A DNA stretch of 64,000 nt from Pleurodeles waltl (Eukaryota; Chordata; Amphibia; Caudata; Salamandridae), in contig NC_090450.1 of the NCBI RefSeq assembly GCF_031143425.1, forward strand, positions 169,129,486-169,193,485, written 5' to 3'. Shown here one piece after another: positions 50,826 to 61,887 of the stretch. A program made the translations under genes and the position numbers. The notes beneath the pieces were generated by a model. It searched no databases, had not been told where the DNA came from, and saw nothing but the letters and a program-made list of their open reading frames with translations. Position 1 is the stretch's first letter; each line of letters opens with the position of its first letter.

Positions 50826-51470
50826 GGGGCATATTTACAAGCCACATACACCGTCATTACAACAGTTGTGGTGAGGCACCGGTGACGCAGATTGTAGACC
50901 CATATTTTTTACGAGGCCATGCAAAGGCTACTTGCGTGCCTTTGGATGGCCTCTTAGATATGGAGTAAGGCAAGGCATTGGAAAATGGCTGCATTGCCTC
51001 AGTCTGTCTTAGGGAGTCATTCCAATGGCGTTATTTTGGGTTATCTAATGTAATCCCCATGGCTTTAGGCTCAGTCCCAGATTCCTAATAACGGGTAAAT
51101 CTGGACATGCAGAAAAAATATGTGCCTGTCCAGGGCAGGCATGACAAGGAGAAATAACTTTGTTTCTCCTCCTTTGTGCCTCTTGCCATGTGTGATGCAT
51201 TCTGCTGCACAGGGAAGAGGTAAATGCCTCCATTATTGTTATTGTTCAGGAATGTATGTTTTCCTGCACAAAAAAGATCCTGCATGCAATGCAGGCACCC
51301 TTGCAACATGTTGCATGTGTGCCTGCATTTACGCTAGGTAGCCATAGGGCATCAGCACTGGGAGAAGGAACAGGAATGCACCATTTTTTTAACATATATA
51401 GTATTTCTGGTACTTCCCTCTGGTGCACGGCAGCACAGCATGGTCACTTGTTGTGCCACACCAGTATTGT
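50826..51470 (+). repeat. MITE family A copy, 3' end unclear
   Basis: Starts GGGGCATATTTACAAGCC after TAA (50823-50825). It shares with 45233-46036 the segments GACAAGGAGAAATA, CTGCACAAAAAAGATCCTGC, ATGCAGGCACCCTTGCAAC and a late GGTGCACGGCAGCACAGC. The hairpin arms are largely eroded here. Confidence 0.7.
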
Positions 51471-52234
51471 TGTCTGTATTCCCTTCTGGACATGGCTCTG
51501 CACATGGTCCTACATGCTCAACACCTCACTCTCCTCTTAGGTGAGGAATGGATCCTCTGACACCCACATTCCATTCCATTGCTTTGCAGTCCAGATTTAC
51601 CTGCATGGCCCCACAAGAAACCCACTAGCCTCATGTTCAAGGGGAAGTGTATTATCCAAGTCAGGGTGGTCGGGCTTCCTGTGGTCTGCTATGTTGTGGT
51701 CTTCCTGTCCAGATCTTTTGCTTGGTATTGGGGGACTTGTAGTCCTGGACACTCATGTTATGCATTGCAAAAAAATTGCAAAGGCCCAACAATGAAGCTC
51801 CACTGGTGCAGTACATCACACATGGACTGAACACACACGACAGCTGTGGCCTGGGCTGTGCAACATGTGTGTGTTTTTCTTATGTTACATTTCTATGATG
51901 TGTGACTGGACATGCACCCATTTCCATCCATTTCACTTACACTCAGCGCAGTGAAGCACAGAAAGGTAGCATGCTGCGCTGCAGAACCTGGCATATTTCG
52001 TGCTACTGTCCTTTGTTGCCACTTACCCTGTTGTCTTATTGGTCCTCATAGGTTGCACTGTCATGTCCTTCCACTCCTGCCACCAATTCAGCTGGGATGA
52101 CTGATGCCACCTGCTCCTCCAAGGACATCAGCTCTTCAGGACACCAGGTCCTCCTCATCCGGTGCACATGGCTGCCTTGAAGTTGCAGTCAATGAGATGC
52201 AAGCTAGGCGTTCCTGTGCAAAAAATTTCTCTAT
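51471..52234. other. No gene recognised
   Basis: Unassigned, with only short overlapping frames. Confidence 0.5.
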
Positions 52235-52917
52235 GGCCTTACCGCCATATTTATGCCCCTGTGCTAAAATCACGCACAGGGGAGGAGGGGTAAAATAATG
52301 GCATTTAACACCTGGGTCAGGGCAGGCATTAGGGGACCTGTGGACCTATTTTCATGGTGGAATACCAAGGAATAAGCCCACAGGAGCCCTCCCTAGGCCC
52401 CAGGGACACCCCCACCCACACCAGAAGGACAGAGGAGGATGGGCGACCCAATCCCAGGTAAGTATAGGTAAGTGCAGGTAAGTATTTTTTTTTTTAAGTG
52501 CCATTGGGGCCCCTGAAATTGGACCCTCTACATGGCACTGGGTGCAATGGCCATGCCCAGGGGACCCTAGTCCCCTGTGCTGGCCATTGGGGTGGTGGGT
52601 ATGACTCCAGTCTTTTCTAAGACATGAGTCCTGGGATATGGATGGTTTTGCGTCAGAAAATGACTCCAAGCTGGTTAGAGTCATTTGTTTCACTCTAACC
52701 TGCCTAGCGTAATTTTTTGGTGCGAAATCCCCTTCTCCCATACTGCTACCCCACCCCACCCAGCTATAGTAATTTTTTTTAACACTAGCCTACCCCTTGC
52801 GCCGACTTGCACCATTACATAAATATGGCGCTGAAGAAAGGTGCAAGCTGGTGAAAAACCTTTTGATGCAAAACTGTGTTAGTGCAGTTTTGCACCAAAA
52901 AGTTTAAAAATGCCCAT
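52235..52917 (-). repeat. MITE family B copy, reverse orientation
   Basis: It contains the two landmark hairpins of 19617-19709 in swapped order, as expected for a reversed copy. One is at 52545-52589 (CCCAGGGGAC / GTCCCCTG stem) and one at 52601-52631 (ATGACTCC / GAGTC stem). It ends with TTTAAAAATGCCC. The left end is truncated. Confidence 0.7.
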
Positions 52918-53459
52918 TAGTATTTTAAGACAACAAATAATTAAAACTATGCTACATATTTGTTTCTTCAAATTACAGGTACAGTCTATACGGGAAGGAA
53001 AAATGCTAAAAAGAAAATAGGAGAAAGACACAGGCACCGAATTACTCAAAGTTAAAAATACCACCTTGAACGTAAGTGCAGTAACAAAAGCACAACACTT
53101 ACATGAAAGGAAAAATAAAGCTCTAACAGATTAAAAATATAAAATAAAACTAACAAATCCCAACTAAACTGAACATTTAAAAAAAAATCCACACAGCTCA
53201 AATTTTTTTTGTCTCGCAGCAGACTGCTAAAAGAGAAAACGGTGCTTAAAACAACACCAAATAGACCTGCAAAGCAGAAATCCGTAACTAAAATGAAGTA
53301 ACATCAACAGGGTATATATATTAAGATTTTGTGCTCTGTTTGCATCACAAAATACTGCAAATTCACACAAAATCGTTTTTTCCAATTTAATATCTGTGCT
53401 GGAAATTCATTTTAAAGTAAAGCGAAGGAGCGCCTATTGTTGCTTTCCATTAGCAGAAG
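52918..53459. other. No gene recognised
   Basis: AT-rich unassigned sequence. Confidence 0.5.
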
Positions 53460-53810
53460 GGTGGCTTGCCATGGGTGTTGGATAGGTCCTATCAAGAATA
53501 AATGCCTTTATTTCTTCTTTCTCTTCTGACTTTGTATGTGTGCTGCACTGTAGAGCACACAAACACAGTAGGAAAAGTTCTAAAGTAACTGTAATTAAAG
53601 TATTTGCACTGGAAATGTACCTTCCAGTACAAAACCTATACTAAACCCACACAGACACCTTTGCACTATGGCGCTAGGGAGAGAGGAGGAGAGTGCCATA
53701 TCTCTGTAGATATGGTACTGTCCTGCTCTCTTCATCATGCAAGGCTGTACTGCATTTTTGGCTGCTGCACTGCGTTGCATGAGGATTTGGTAAACATACC
53801 CCAACATCCA
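53460..53810 (+). repeat. Diverged MITE family A internal segment
   Basis: It matches the second half of 45233-46036 in order: a TTTATTTCTTC block, TGTGCTGCACTGTAGAGCACAC (hairpin in the same place), CCTTTGCACTATGGCG, and a stem-loop TGCCATATCTCTGTAGATATGG at 53692-53713. No terminal repeats are visible. Confidence 0.55.
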
Positions 53811-54059
53811 GATTGTAAGTTCGAATATGCACGTGCAGTATAAACCTGTTAACCTTAATTTAACATCATGTATTTTTTATATAAAATTAAAATATCTTTT
53901 CAATACTCTAAAACCTATAGATAAAATGTAAGTAACAGAAAACTACATCAATTCCCAAAAGGAAAATTATAATTTAAATATCAAGGACATCGTCATAGTA
54001 AGGTGAACACATTAGAAATGTACCAATTACTATTCAAATGTTTACTATGGCAGGGCTAT
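53811..54059. other. No gene recognised
   Basis: AT-rich flank of the MULE transposase. Confidence 0.5.
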
Positions 54060-55700
54060 CATTAAAATGAAGTAGTTGAAAGTGTTACAGAACATAATCA
54101 TCTTACTAATATTACTGAAATAGAAGTCAGAAATATTTTACAGAGACCCTGAAGAGGCCAATACGAATTCACAAGAGTCAGCAGGAATAATATTTAAACA
54201 AATTATACCAAACATTTCTGAACAAGAAACAGGCCAACACCACGCCATACACGCCCTAAAATGATTTCTTCCCAGAGCAACCAGAACAATCAAAGAAACT
54301 CCAGTAGGACCTAAAAATATGCAGAGTTAGCCATGCAACAACACTTATTAATCACACATAAAAGTCACCTTTTTACTATATGACAATAACAATGAATGCT
54401 ACAAATAACACCTTTCTAACCTTAACTCAACATAACACATGGAAGATGGATGGCATTTTTATGTCACAATATCCACCATTCAATCACATATACACAACAC
54501 ATGGTCAGTATCAGAATGCAAACACCACATTAGTGTATTCACTTCTACATAGCAAGCAAATTGCACCTTACAAAGAAATGCTAACAAATATAAAACAACA
54601 AGCTAATAACTATAACCCACAAGACATCATAATAGATTTTGAACAGGAAATGATTTAGACTATACTCAAATTCTAACTACACAATGCAGCTCAGAAACAC
54701 TAGTATCACTTTAGCCAGAATGTATGGAGGTACTTCTCAATATCCACCCTGAGCGTGTAATGTGCAAATAACCTGAAATTTGAATATAAAATCAAAAAGC
54801 TTATAGCTTTAGCATGCATCACTGTAACAGAGGCCACTAAACATTATGACATGCTACTTAAAGCTCTCTATTACTAACAACATGAAACCAAACTAGCTCT
54901 TTTCAGGGATTATTTTGAGGATATGTGGCCACAGATGCCAACCTAAATATCATATTTCATGGTTGGACCGCCATACCACCAATGCGGAGGACGGGAGGAT
55001 GTCGCCAAGCCGGCAGCCTCCGGACAGCTTCATTACGATCTTCACCTGGGGCCGGCTGTGCAATCAATGCGGCGACAATGGCTTCAGCTCTAATGGAGAG
55101 CTGAGGCCAATTTCAGCTGCACTGACCGCTCCACCAGCATAGTCGATATGTGCACTGTTGCAATGGCAGACAGTGCGCATACCAACTGTGCTGGCATTGG
55201 GCCAGTGACTGCCCACGACATGGGCAATATTGGTGCAGGGGCCCCCCTTTGGCCTCTTCTATGCCTTTCTGCCAACTTTTTCATGGCGGTGTCATCGCTG
55301 TGAAAAGGTTGGTGGAAAGACAGGTTATAATATGGATGGCGGTGTCACTGCCAGTACTGCCTCCATCTTCTGCCGATGTCACAACTGCCACCGCTGCAGT
55401 GGGTCAGGAATTGGCAGTGGAGGCGGTCCTGTGGCGATCAATCCATCGCACTACCATAGTCAGCACGTCGGTCTTTGTTCCACAGTACTTGGAATCAGGC
55501 CCTATGTTGCAAGGAGCAAAGTCAAATAATGCAGTGGAATGGTGACACAACTCCTGCTAAGCAACACTTAGAAAGAAGATACCCTACACTCTACCAATTC
55601 TTATAACCACTTAGAAAAAGAGCAAAGCTACCATAAGCTTAGAATGAAGCAATCCCTATCCCAACTCAAACCAAACATCTCCAAACCTACTAAACAAATA
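54060..55700 (+). pseudogene. MULE-type transposase, interrupted by a MITE
   Basis: Upstream part (about 54085-54150): EHNHLTNITEIEVRNILQR, resembling the H-N-H region before the catalytic domain. The open frame 54380-54658 is the core: WKMDGIF (first Asp), FNHIYTTHGQY, LVYSLLHSKQIAPYKEML and DIIIDFEQEMI (second Asp). After a TAG come NAAQKH and YHFSQNVWRY, the Mutator-like CxxH-type block with its usual Cys replaced. Then LALACITVTEA and LFRDYFEDMW. After an insertion of about 570 bp the coding trace returns with AKSNNAVEW and HNSC (55518-55555), the conserved R-T-N-N-x-V-E-x-W-H position. Mutator-like transposases are DDE cut-and-paste enzymes. Stops make this copy inactive. Confidence 0.75.
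54930..55503 (-). repeat. GC-rich MITE inserted in the MULE transposase
   Basis: A compositionally distinct GC-rich block (GGCGG, CCGCC words) lies within AT-rich surroundings. Its right end is the complement of GGGCCTGATTCCAAG, the same kind of terminus as at 43112. The left end is indistinct (somewhere in 54925-54965). It separates two parts of the MULE frame that are adjacent in the family. Confidence 0.7.
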
Positions 55701-56603
55701 CATAAACACCTAGTATTCAAAGTAAGACTCTTTGTTATCAACTCAACCCTGCCATATTTAGGCTCAATAGCAAGAACCCTAATGTAACACAACATGTTAC
55801 ATAATGCCATTTACTCCATGAAACACAAACCCTCATACTTTATGAATGTTTATTTGCAAATATTATTATAGCACATTTAATAATAGCAATCTGAATAATA
55901 AAAAATCAAAACAAAACAATTCAGATTGATAATTGAAATTTACTGTAAAAAATGTTTAAAGATACACAAATATACAACACAATCAACATTACTTTAACTA
56001 AAGAGGCACTTTTTCTACCTCTAATGAAAAAATATACTAACACCATAAAAAATTAGGTATACAAACAATAAATCATTGAGCAAAACAGCCAAAAAATAAC
56101 AGTTCATATGCATACCACAAATAAATAGAATAACACTTATGATTTCATGGCTGAAGCCCTAGCAGGTGAAAGAACGATTCAAAAAGTACAGACTGAAAAA
56201 ATATCTATAAAAAAGACCTACAAAATTCAGGCATAAACCATAGAAAAAACAGAACATCCAATACCAGTCCATCAATCCACATTTAGCACCCGAAACATGG
56301 AAAAGTACTCCAGGAATCTGAAAATCAACAAAAGCTAAAAATGTATTTTGGTTAAAACATAACCTTGTATTTCCCTTTGAAAAGAATAAAATGCATCAAG
56401 CTTAAAAATAGTATCCAACATCCCAAAAATAAAAATATGTAAAGGAAAAACCATTATACACTCACCCAAAAAAGACATACAGGCCAAGTAAAAAAAAAAT
56501 CACTTTAAAAAGGCATAGAAATCAATTGTTAATGCATAGAAAATGTAATCAGACATTACATTTCACGATGAGGCCTACTGCAATACTATGTAGTACCTTA
56601 CAC
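55701..56603. other. AT-rich region, no gene recognised
   Basis: A-rich on the plus strand. It may contain the 3' end of the MULE element. Confidence 0.5.
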
Positions 56604-58820
56604 ATAGGTGTTAGACTTTTCATCCTTGGCGTGGTCTCCCTTAACTTTTTGTCTCTGTTTCCCAGATTGTTGATGTGTGCTGGACACTGATTTTGCTGTT
56701 TTTGTTACTCTGGGCACTTTACCACTGCTAACCAGTGCTAAAGTGCAAGTGCTCTTTTACAATATGTGTATGTAATTGTTTTCTCCATCATTGGAATATT
56801 TGATTTACTAGTAAGCCACTAGTACAGTGCACTAGAGGTGCCCAAGGCCTGTAAATCAAATGCTTCTAGTGGACCTGCAACACTGGTTGTGCGACCCACA
56901 TAAGTAGCTCTGTAATCATGTCTCAGACCTGCCATTTTTAACTGTAAATTTGACTTCACAAGTGTACCCACTTGCCAGGCTTAAACCTTCCCTTTTCTTA
57001 CATGTAAGGCACCCCTAAGGTAGGCCTTAGGTAGCCCCAAGGGCAGGGTGCAGTATATGGTTAAGGTAGGACATGTAGTAATGCGTTTTATATGTCCCAA
57101 CAGTGAAATATTGCTAAATTCGTTTTTCACTGTTGCAAGGCCTGTCCCTCTCATGGGTTAACATGGGGGCTACCTTTAAATATGATTAAAGTGTGGATTC
57201 CCTTTGGGAGCTGGTAGACATGTGGAGTTTGTGGTCTCTGAGCTCACAATTTAAAAATACATCTTTTAGTGAAGTTGATTTTAAGATTGTGTGTTTGAAA
57301 ATGCCACTTTTAGAAAGTGAGCATTTTCTTTCTTATACCATTTCTGTGACTCTGCCTGTTTGTGGATTCCCTGTCTGGGTCAGTTTGACAGTTGGGCTGG
57401 TTGCACCTCCCACTAGACAGTGAAACAAAGGGAGCTGGGAGTAGTTTGCATTTCCTGATAAGACATCAGTGGTCACTCACACCTGAAAGGGCTGTGTCTG
57501 CCCTCACACAATGCAGTCTCCAACCCCCTGGTGAGTGTCTGGGGTCTGGCCTGGGCAAGGCAGGATTTCACATTCAGCAGAGACTTTGCTTTGAAGTAGG
57601 CCTACTTCAAAGGAGAAATTGGGTATAAGAAGGGCACCCAAAACCACAGACTTTAGAACCCTTCTGGAAATCAAGAGGAACCTCTGCCTGGAGAAGAGCT
57701 GAAGAGCTGAGGAAGAAGAGCTGCCCTGCCTGTGACTGTGCTTTGTGGAGCTATCCTGTAGTTGCTGCTTCTGCCAGAGTAAGAGGGCAAAGACTGGACT
57801 TTGTATGCCTTCTATCTTGTGAAGATCTCCAAAGGCTTGATTTAGAGCTTGCCTCCTGTTGTTTGAAGTCTCAGGGACAGCAAAGACTTCTCTCTGCCAG
57901 CATCTGGGGTCTCTGGAGAGACTCCTACGCTGCCAAGTGGTGCCCATCCAGTTCCTGGGACCCTGAAAGGAGACGCTGGCAGCCTATGAGGAAGAAATCC
58001 ACGCACAGAAACTGTGCTGGGAAAAGATCGACGGTACTCCGATCCGTGACTGGAAAATCGACGCGGCGCCGGCTTCACTGCTTAAAATTGACGCTTACCT
58101 ACAATGCGACCAAAGAATCGACGCACGGAGCTGGAGAAACAACATGTAGCACCGCTGACAGAGGCTGGTGAGATCACAACCCGCGTTGCGTGGTTTTCAA
58201 ATCATCGTGTCGCTAGATTTCCGATGCAAACACCGCTGGGCATGTAAAAACAACACAAAGCCTGCCCGGACCCGAGGGTGCTGACCGGATCGATGCATCG
58301 CTCTCCTGCGGAGAGAAGAAACTACGTGCCCCGACCCGACAAAAGAAGAAATGATGCAAGGTCTCGCTAGTGAGTGAAATCGACACATCGCAAGCCCTTT
58401 TTGACGCACACTCACCCGTGTGGGGTATTTTTGATGCACCCAAGGTACATTTTCACGCTAACAGTGTTAGTGTCTGTTTAAAACTACATGAAGACTCTTT
58501 TTGCTTTTTAATTGATAACTTGACTTGTGTATTGTGGATTTTTGTCATTTTGGTCTAGTTTTGTTAAGATAAATATTCTCTATTTGTTCAAACATGTGCT
58601 GTGTCATTTTGTAGTGTTTTTATTGAGTTACTGTGTTTGTTGGTACAAATACTTTACACATAGCACTCTGAAGTTAAGCCTACTGCTTGTGCCAAGCTAC
58701 CAAGGGGGTAAGCAGGGGTTAGCTGAGCGTGATTCTATTTTACCCTGACTAGAATGAGGGTTCTTGCTTGGACAGGAGATAGCCTGACTTCCAACCAAAG
58801 ACTCCATTTCTAACAATAGG
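56604..58820 (+). mobile_element. Solo LTR of about 2.2 kb with target duplication
   Basis: The LTR runs 56609-58815. It starts TGTTAGA and ends TCTAACA (perfect 7-bp inverted termini), and is flanked by ATAGG at 56604-56608 and 58816-58820. No internal retroviral sequence lies inside, so the element was reduced by recombination between its two LTRs. CCCAAGGGCAGGGTGCAGTATA and similar stretches are non-coding. All frames inside (for example 57504-57947 minus) are by chance. Orientation is given as plus from the TG start only and is not proven. Confidence 0.85.
57990..58440. repeat. CpG-rich cluster of ATCGACGC-like motifs within the solo LTR
   Basis: The motif (A)ATCGACGC(A) or a one-base variant occurs about nine times at irregular spacing of roughly 15-90 bp. 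Examples lie near 58000, 58027, 58052, 58088, 58116, 58291, 58378 and 58408. The surrounding LTR lacks it and is CpG-poor. Confidence 0.6.
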
Positions 58821-59480
58821 TCACAAAATACAAATTCAATGAAACAATATCCAATTACAAACACTTGCCTGAACAATATCTAAACACCACCTCACTGCCA
58901 CTAAACCCTGATAAAATTGGAGTAACACAGTCTTACTAAACAGATGAGAAAAAATGAGAAACCACAAAGGTAAGCTCCAGGGGCTTATCAAAAGGGGGAG
59001 GAAAGACCACAAGAATCGAAGAAAATAGGCAACAAATGTCAGAAGCATAAAATTAAAAAAGACTTCCATTTCATAGATATTAATGCTAAAAAATGTTTTA
59101 TTTACTAATGTAAATAAAATACAAAAAATAATGTAAAAACTGTTAAACATGTTCATGTGTATGATAGTAATCACACATAACTATTTTGTCAGTGTTTTTT
59201 AATGTAACAATATTTAAAAAATAAAAAAAATGTAGTGACATGTTTCTTAAACATTACCCTGCAACATGTTTAAAAGATTGTATAATTACCAATAAAAATA
59301 TAAGTGCACTACAATTATATGATATATGTAATTACAATCATCGTGAATTAAACATTTTTATTGTAAATAGAAAGCATTCCGTAAACATGTTGATATTATT
59401 GAAAAATGTACAGTAAAAAATTGTATAAATTAAAAGAGATATTGTGTGGAGTCCAAGCATACTACTGCCACTCCAAACCT
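58821..59480. other. AT-rich region, no gene recognised
   Basis: Continues the AT-rich DNA into which the solo LTR inserted. Confidence 0.5.
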
Positions 59481-59489
59481 AACCACTTT

Positions 59490-59831
59490 TGGGAATGTTT
59501 TGGTCTTTTGGGAAGGTGGGAGTTTGATCAGGAGATCAGGGAGGATTTGCAGGCCCTCAACACCACCATAGTATCCATAGCAGGGGTGCTGGCAGATATG
59601 GCCAACATCATGAGGGAATTAAAAGCACATCAGTGGACCCCTACCACTAGTCAATCTACTGACCAGCCCACCACTTCTGCTGCAGCTAGTAGGCAGGAGG
59701 TTCTGCCACAGGACCCACAGGCCTCCAGCACCTGTCCCCCTGCAGAAGGTGAACCACTCAGCAGATGTTCCCTGCCACCCAGACAGAAGCCAGAGACACT
59801 TGCCAAGACCAAGACCACTGCTAGGAAATGA
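59490..59831 (+). pseudogene. Harbinger Myb-like protein, C-terminal exon
   Basis: The frame reads FDQEIREDLQALNTTIVSIA, then LADMANIMRELKAHQW, a coiled-coil-like segment. A Thr/Ser/Pro/Gln-rich tail ends KTKTTARK, followed by TGA at 59829-59831. An AATAAA at 60016-60021 gives a plausible polyadenylation signal 185 bp later. Layout (coiled coil then low-complexity tail) matches the C-terminal exon at 640-2047, though the sequence is only loosely similar. It faces the transposase at 60437-61525 tail to tail, which is one common arrangement of the two Harbinger genes. The Myb-domain exon was not found upstream. Confidence 0.55.
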
Positions 59832-60015
59832 GACCCTCCTGAATGTCCCCCTTGTGTCCCACTGTGTTACCTTGTCCACTTTGAACTGTCTTTGCTCCCC
59901 TTCCAGTGGCCCCATGGACACTGGACCTGTGCTACAAACAGACAGGAAAAATACCCTGGACTCTCCTCAACTATCACCTATTCCATTGCACTTTTCTGTT
60001 ATTTATTTGCACTAC

Positions 60016-60021
60016 AATAAA
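60016..60021 (+). terminator. Polyadenylation signal AATAAA after the Myb-like exon
   Basis: A canonical hexamer 185 bases downstream of the TGA at 59829-59831. Confidence 0.5.
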
Positions 60022-60436
60022 CACCATTGAACACAACTTGAGTGAAAGTGTTTTATGTGATGAAAATGAATGTGCATATATGGAAACAGTCACATCATGT
60101 GCAAATGATCTGAACACTGTGATAGCATACATTTAATGTATCTGGCTGAAGTCATCACATCAGTACACAGTTGTAACATCACCAACATCTGCAATATGAG
60201 AAGCCATATGTGACAGTAAGGAGAGATGCAAAGGAAGTGAATGCCATCCTGCAGCCACACAGAAAACATCAACGATCAGAGGAATGGTCAGTTCCACTTT
60301 CTCACCTGTGTGTCATTGAAAGTATTGAGGTGTTCTCCATATCCTCTTCCTCTGCTTCCTTCTTCTCACTGTCCTCAGGGTTTATTGCTACCACAGGTGC
60401 ATTTCCAGTCTCCTCCTCCTGCAGATAAGGCACTTG

Positions 60437-61525
60437 TCATCTGAGGGCTAGGTTGTGCAACATGCAGCATTCTACTACTATCTGGCAGACCTTCTCGGGT
60501 GAGTAGCACAGGGATCCACCTGTTAGATGGAGGCATCTGAACCTCGCCTTCAGGAGGCCGAAGGTCCTTTGAATAATTCTCCTGGATCCCCATGTGCATC
60601 ATTGTAATGATTCTCAGCCCCTGTCCTGGCATTCCTTACAGGGGTCAGGAGCCACAATAGGTTTGGGTAGCCAGAGTCACCTGCAAGTATTGAGGGACAA
60701 ACATTAGCATCACACAATGGTATGGGGTTACCACCAGAAGGCATACACTGACATACATTGGTTGGGGAGTAAAGCTCATCAATTAGCCACACCCTGTGCC
60801 TCTGTAGTTGTCCCATCTCATTTGGGATGCTGCTATTCCTCAGGACGAAGGCGTCATGCACCGACCCAGGATACTTGGCAGTGACGTGGGAGATGTACTG
60901 GTCAGCCAGGCACACCATTTACACATTGAGTGAGTGGAAACTCTTCAGATTCCTGAACACCTGTTCATTCGGGCTGGGGGAACAACCGCTAAATGTGTAC
61001 TGTCAATCGCCACAATAATATTGCATATATGTCCCATTGCATAGAGTCCTGCCTTCACAGTGGCCAAATCTTCCACCTGGGAGAAAGCCATGTAGCTGCA
61101 CATGTGTTTCACCAGGACAGATAAAACCCTTGCCAGCACGATTGAGAATATTGGCTGTGACATTCCTGCTGCCAAGCCCACTGTCACTTGGAAAGAACCA
61201 GTTGCCAGAAAATGGAGCGCTGATAGAACATGCACAAGAGTGGTGGGGGGATCCCAGTGGGATGAAAGATAGCTGATATCAGATCAGGCTCCAATTGAGC
61301 ACACAGCTCTGTGATAGTAGCCCTGTCCAGTCTATAAGTGAGGATTATGTGCCTGTCCTCCAGTGTAGCTAAGTCCACAAGGGGTCTGTACATGGAGTCT
61401 AGTCTCCTCCTCCGATTCCTCTGCAGTGGTAGGTATCTAAGGTACACAGGAGTGAGTAGGGTATCACAATTTGAACAATGGAACCACCACCTCAGTGTAT
61501 ATAGAGCAGTAATGTGATTGGACAA
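60437..61525 (-). pseudogene. PIF/Harbinger transposase with Glu-to-Gln change
   Basis: From the 5' side on the minus strand there is an Arg-rich leader and the N-terminal helix block DRHIILTYRLDRATITELC (about 61370-61310). A frameshift at about 61243 follows. Then come VLSALHFLATGSFQ and IVAIDSTHLAVV (first Asp, near 61010). A second frameshift (about 60975) and a TAA at 60919-60921 precede GSVHDAFVLRNS and LAGDSGYPNLLWLLTPV (second Asp, near 60690). A third frameshift near 60590 leads to RIIQRTFGLLKARFRCLH, where the catalytic Glu is Gln. It ends CCMLHNLALR with TGA at 60437-60439. The upstream start is uncertain; 61525 is only the first Met in frame. All blocks of a full transposase are present. 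Confidence 0.85.
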
Positions 61526-61887
61526 TGGTAATGGTAATGTATGCGCAATTCATAGCAATAACTCAGTTCTTAACTTTCTAACTGTTGTCCACCACCATAA
61601 AATGGTGCTTGCTTGTCCTGTATGTTGCGACAGGTGGAAGTGAGGTAACTCCACCGGCGTTAGGCGTCATGGCGGAAGGAGGTCTTGCACTGCTGTGCTA
61701 TTCCTCATTGGCTAATATGGGGCTCTATGGAGTACAGTGACCAATGGGGATCACTGGCAGTGGTGACGGTGTACACCGCCGCAGACGTGCCCACCATTTC
61801 CTGTCTATAACTTCACTTGATTCCTGACTTTCCACAGGACAACACCTACACTGTGTGTGCTACTGTGACCTGTGTCTGGATCCTGCC
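61526..61887. promoter_or_regulatory. Intergenic region between divergent Harbinger genes
   Basis: 360 bp between the transposase (-) and the Myb-like gene (+). Features seen are ATTGGAC/ATTGGCT/CCAATGGG CCAAT-type words (61517, 61709, 61741) and a GC-rich GGCGGTGTACACCGCCG-like palindrome (about 61767-61783). It could hold a shared promoter if both genes belong to one element, or two element ends if they do not. Confidence 0.35.

Noticed and set aside
57504..57947. 147-codon minus-strand frame and 142-codon plus-strand frame nearby
   Set aside because: Both lie within the solo LTR, with no recognisable domain and in opposite directions.
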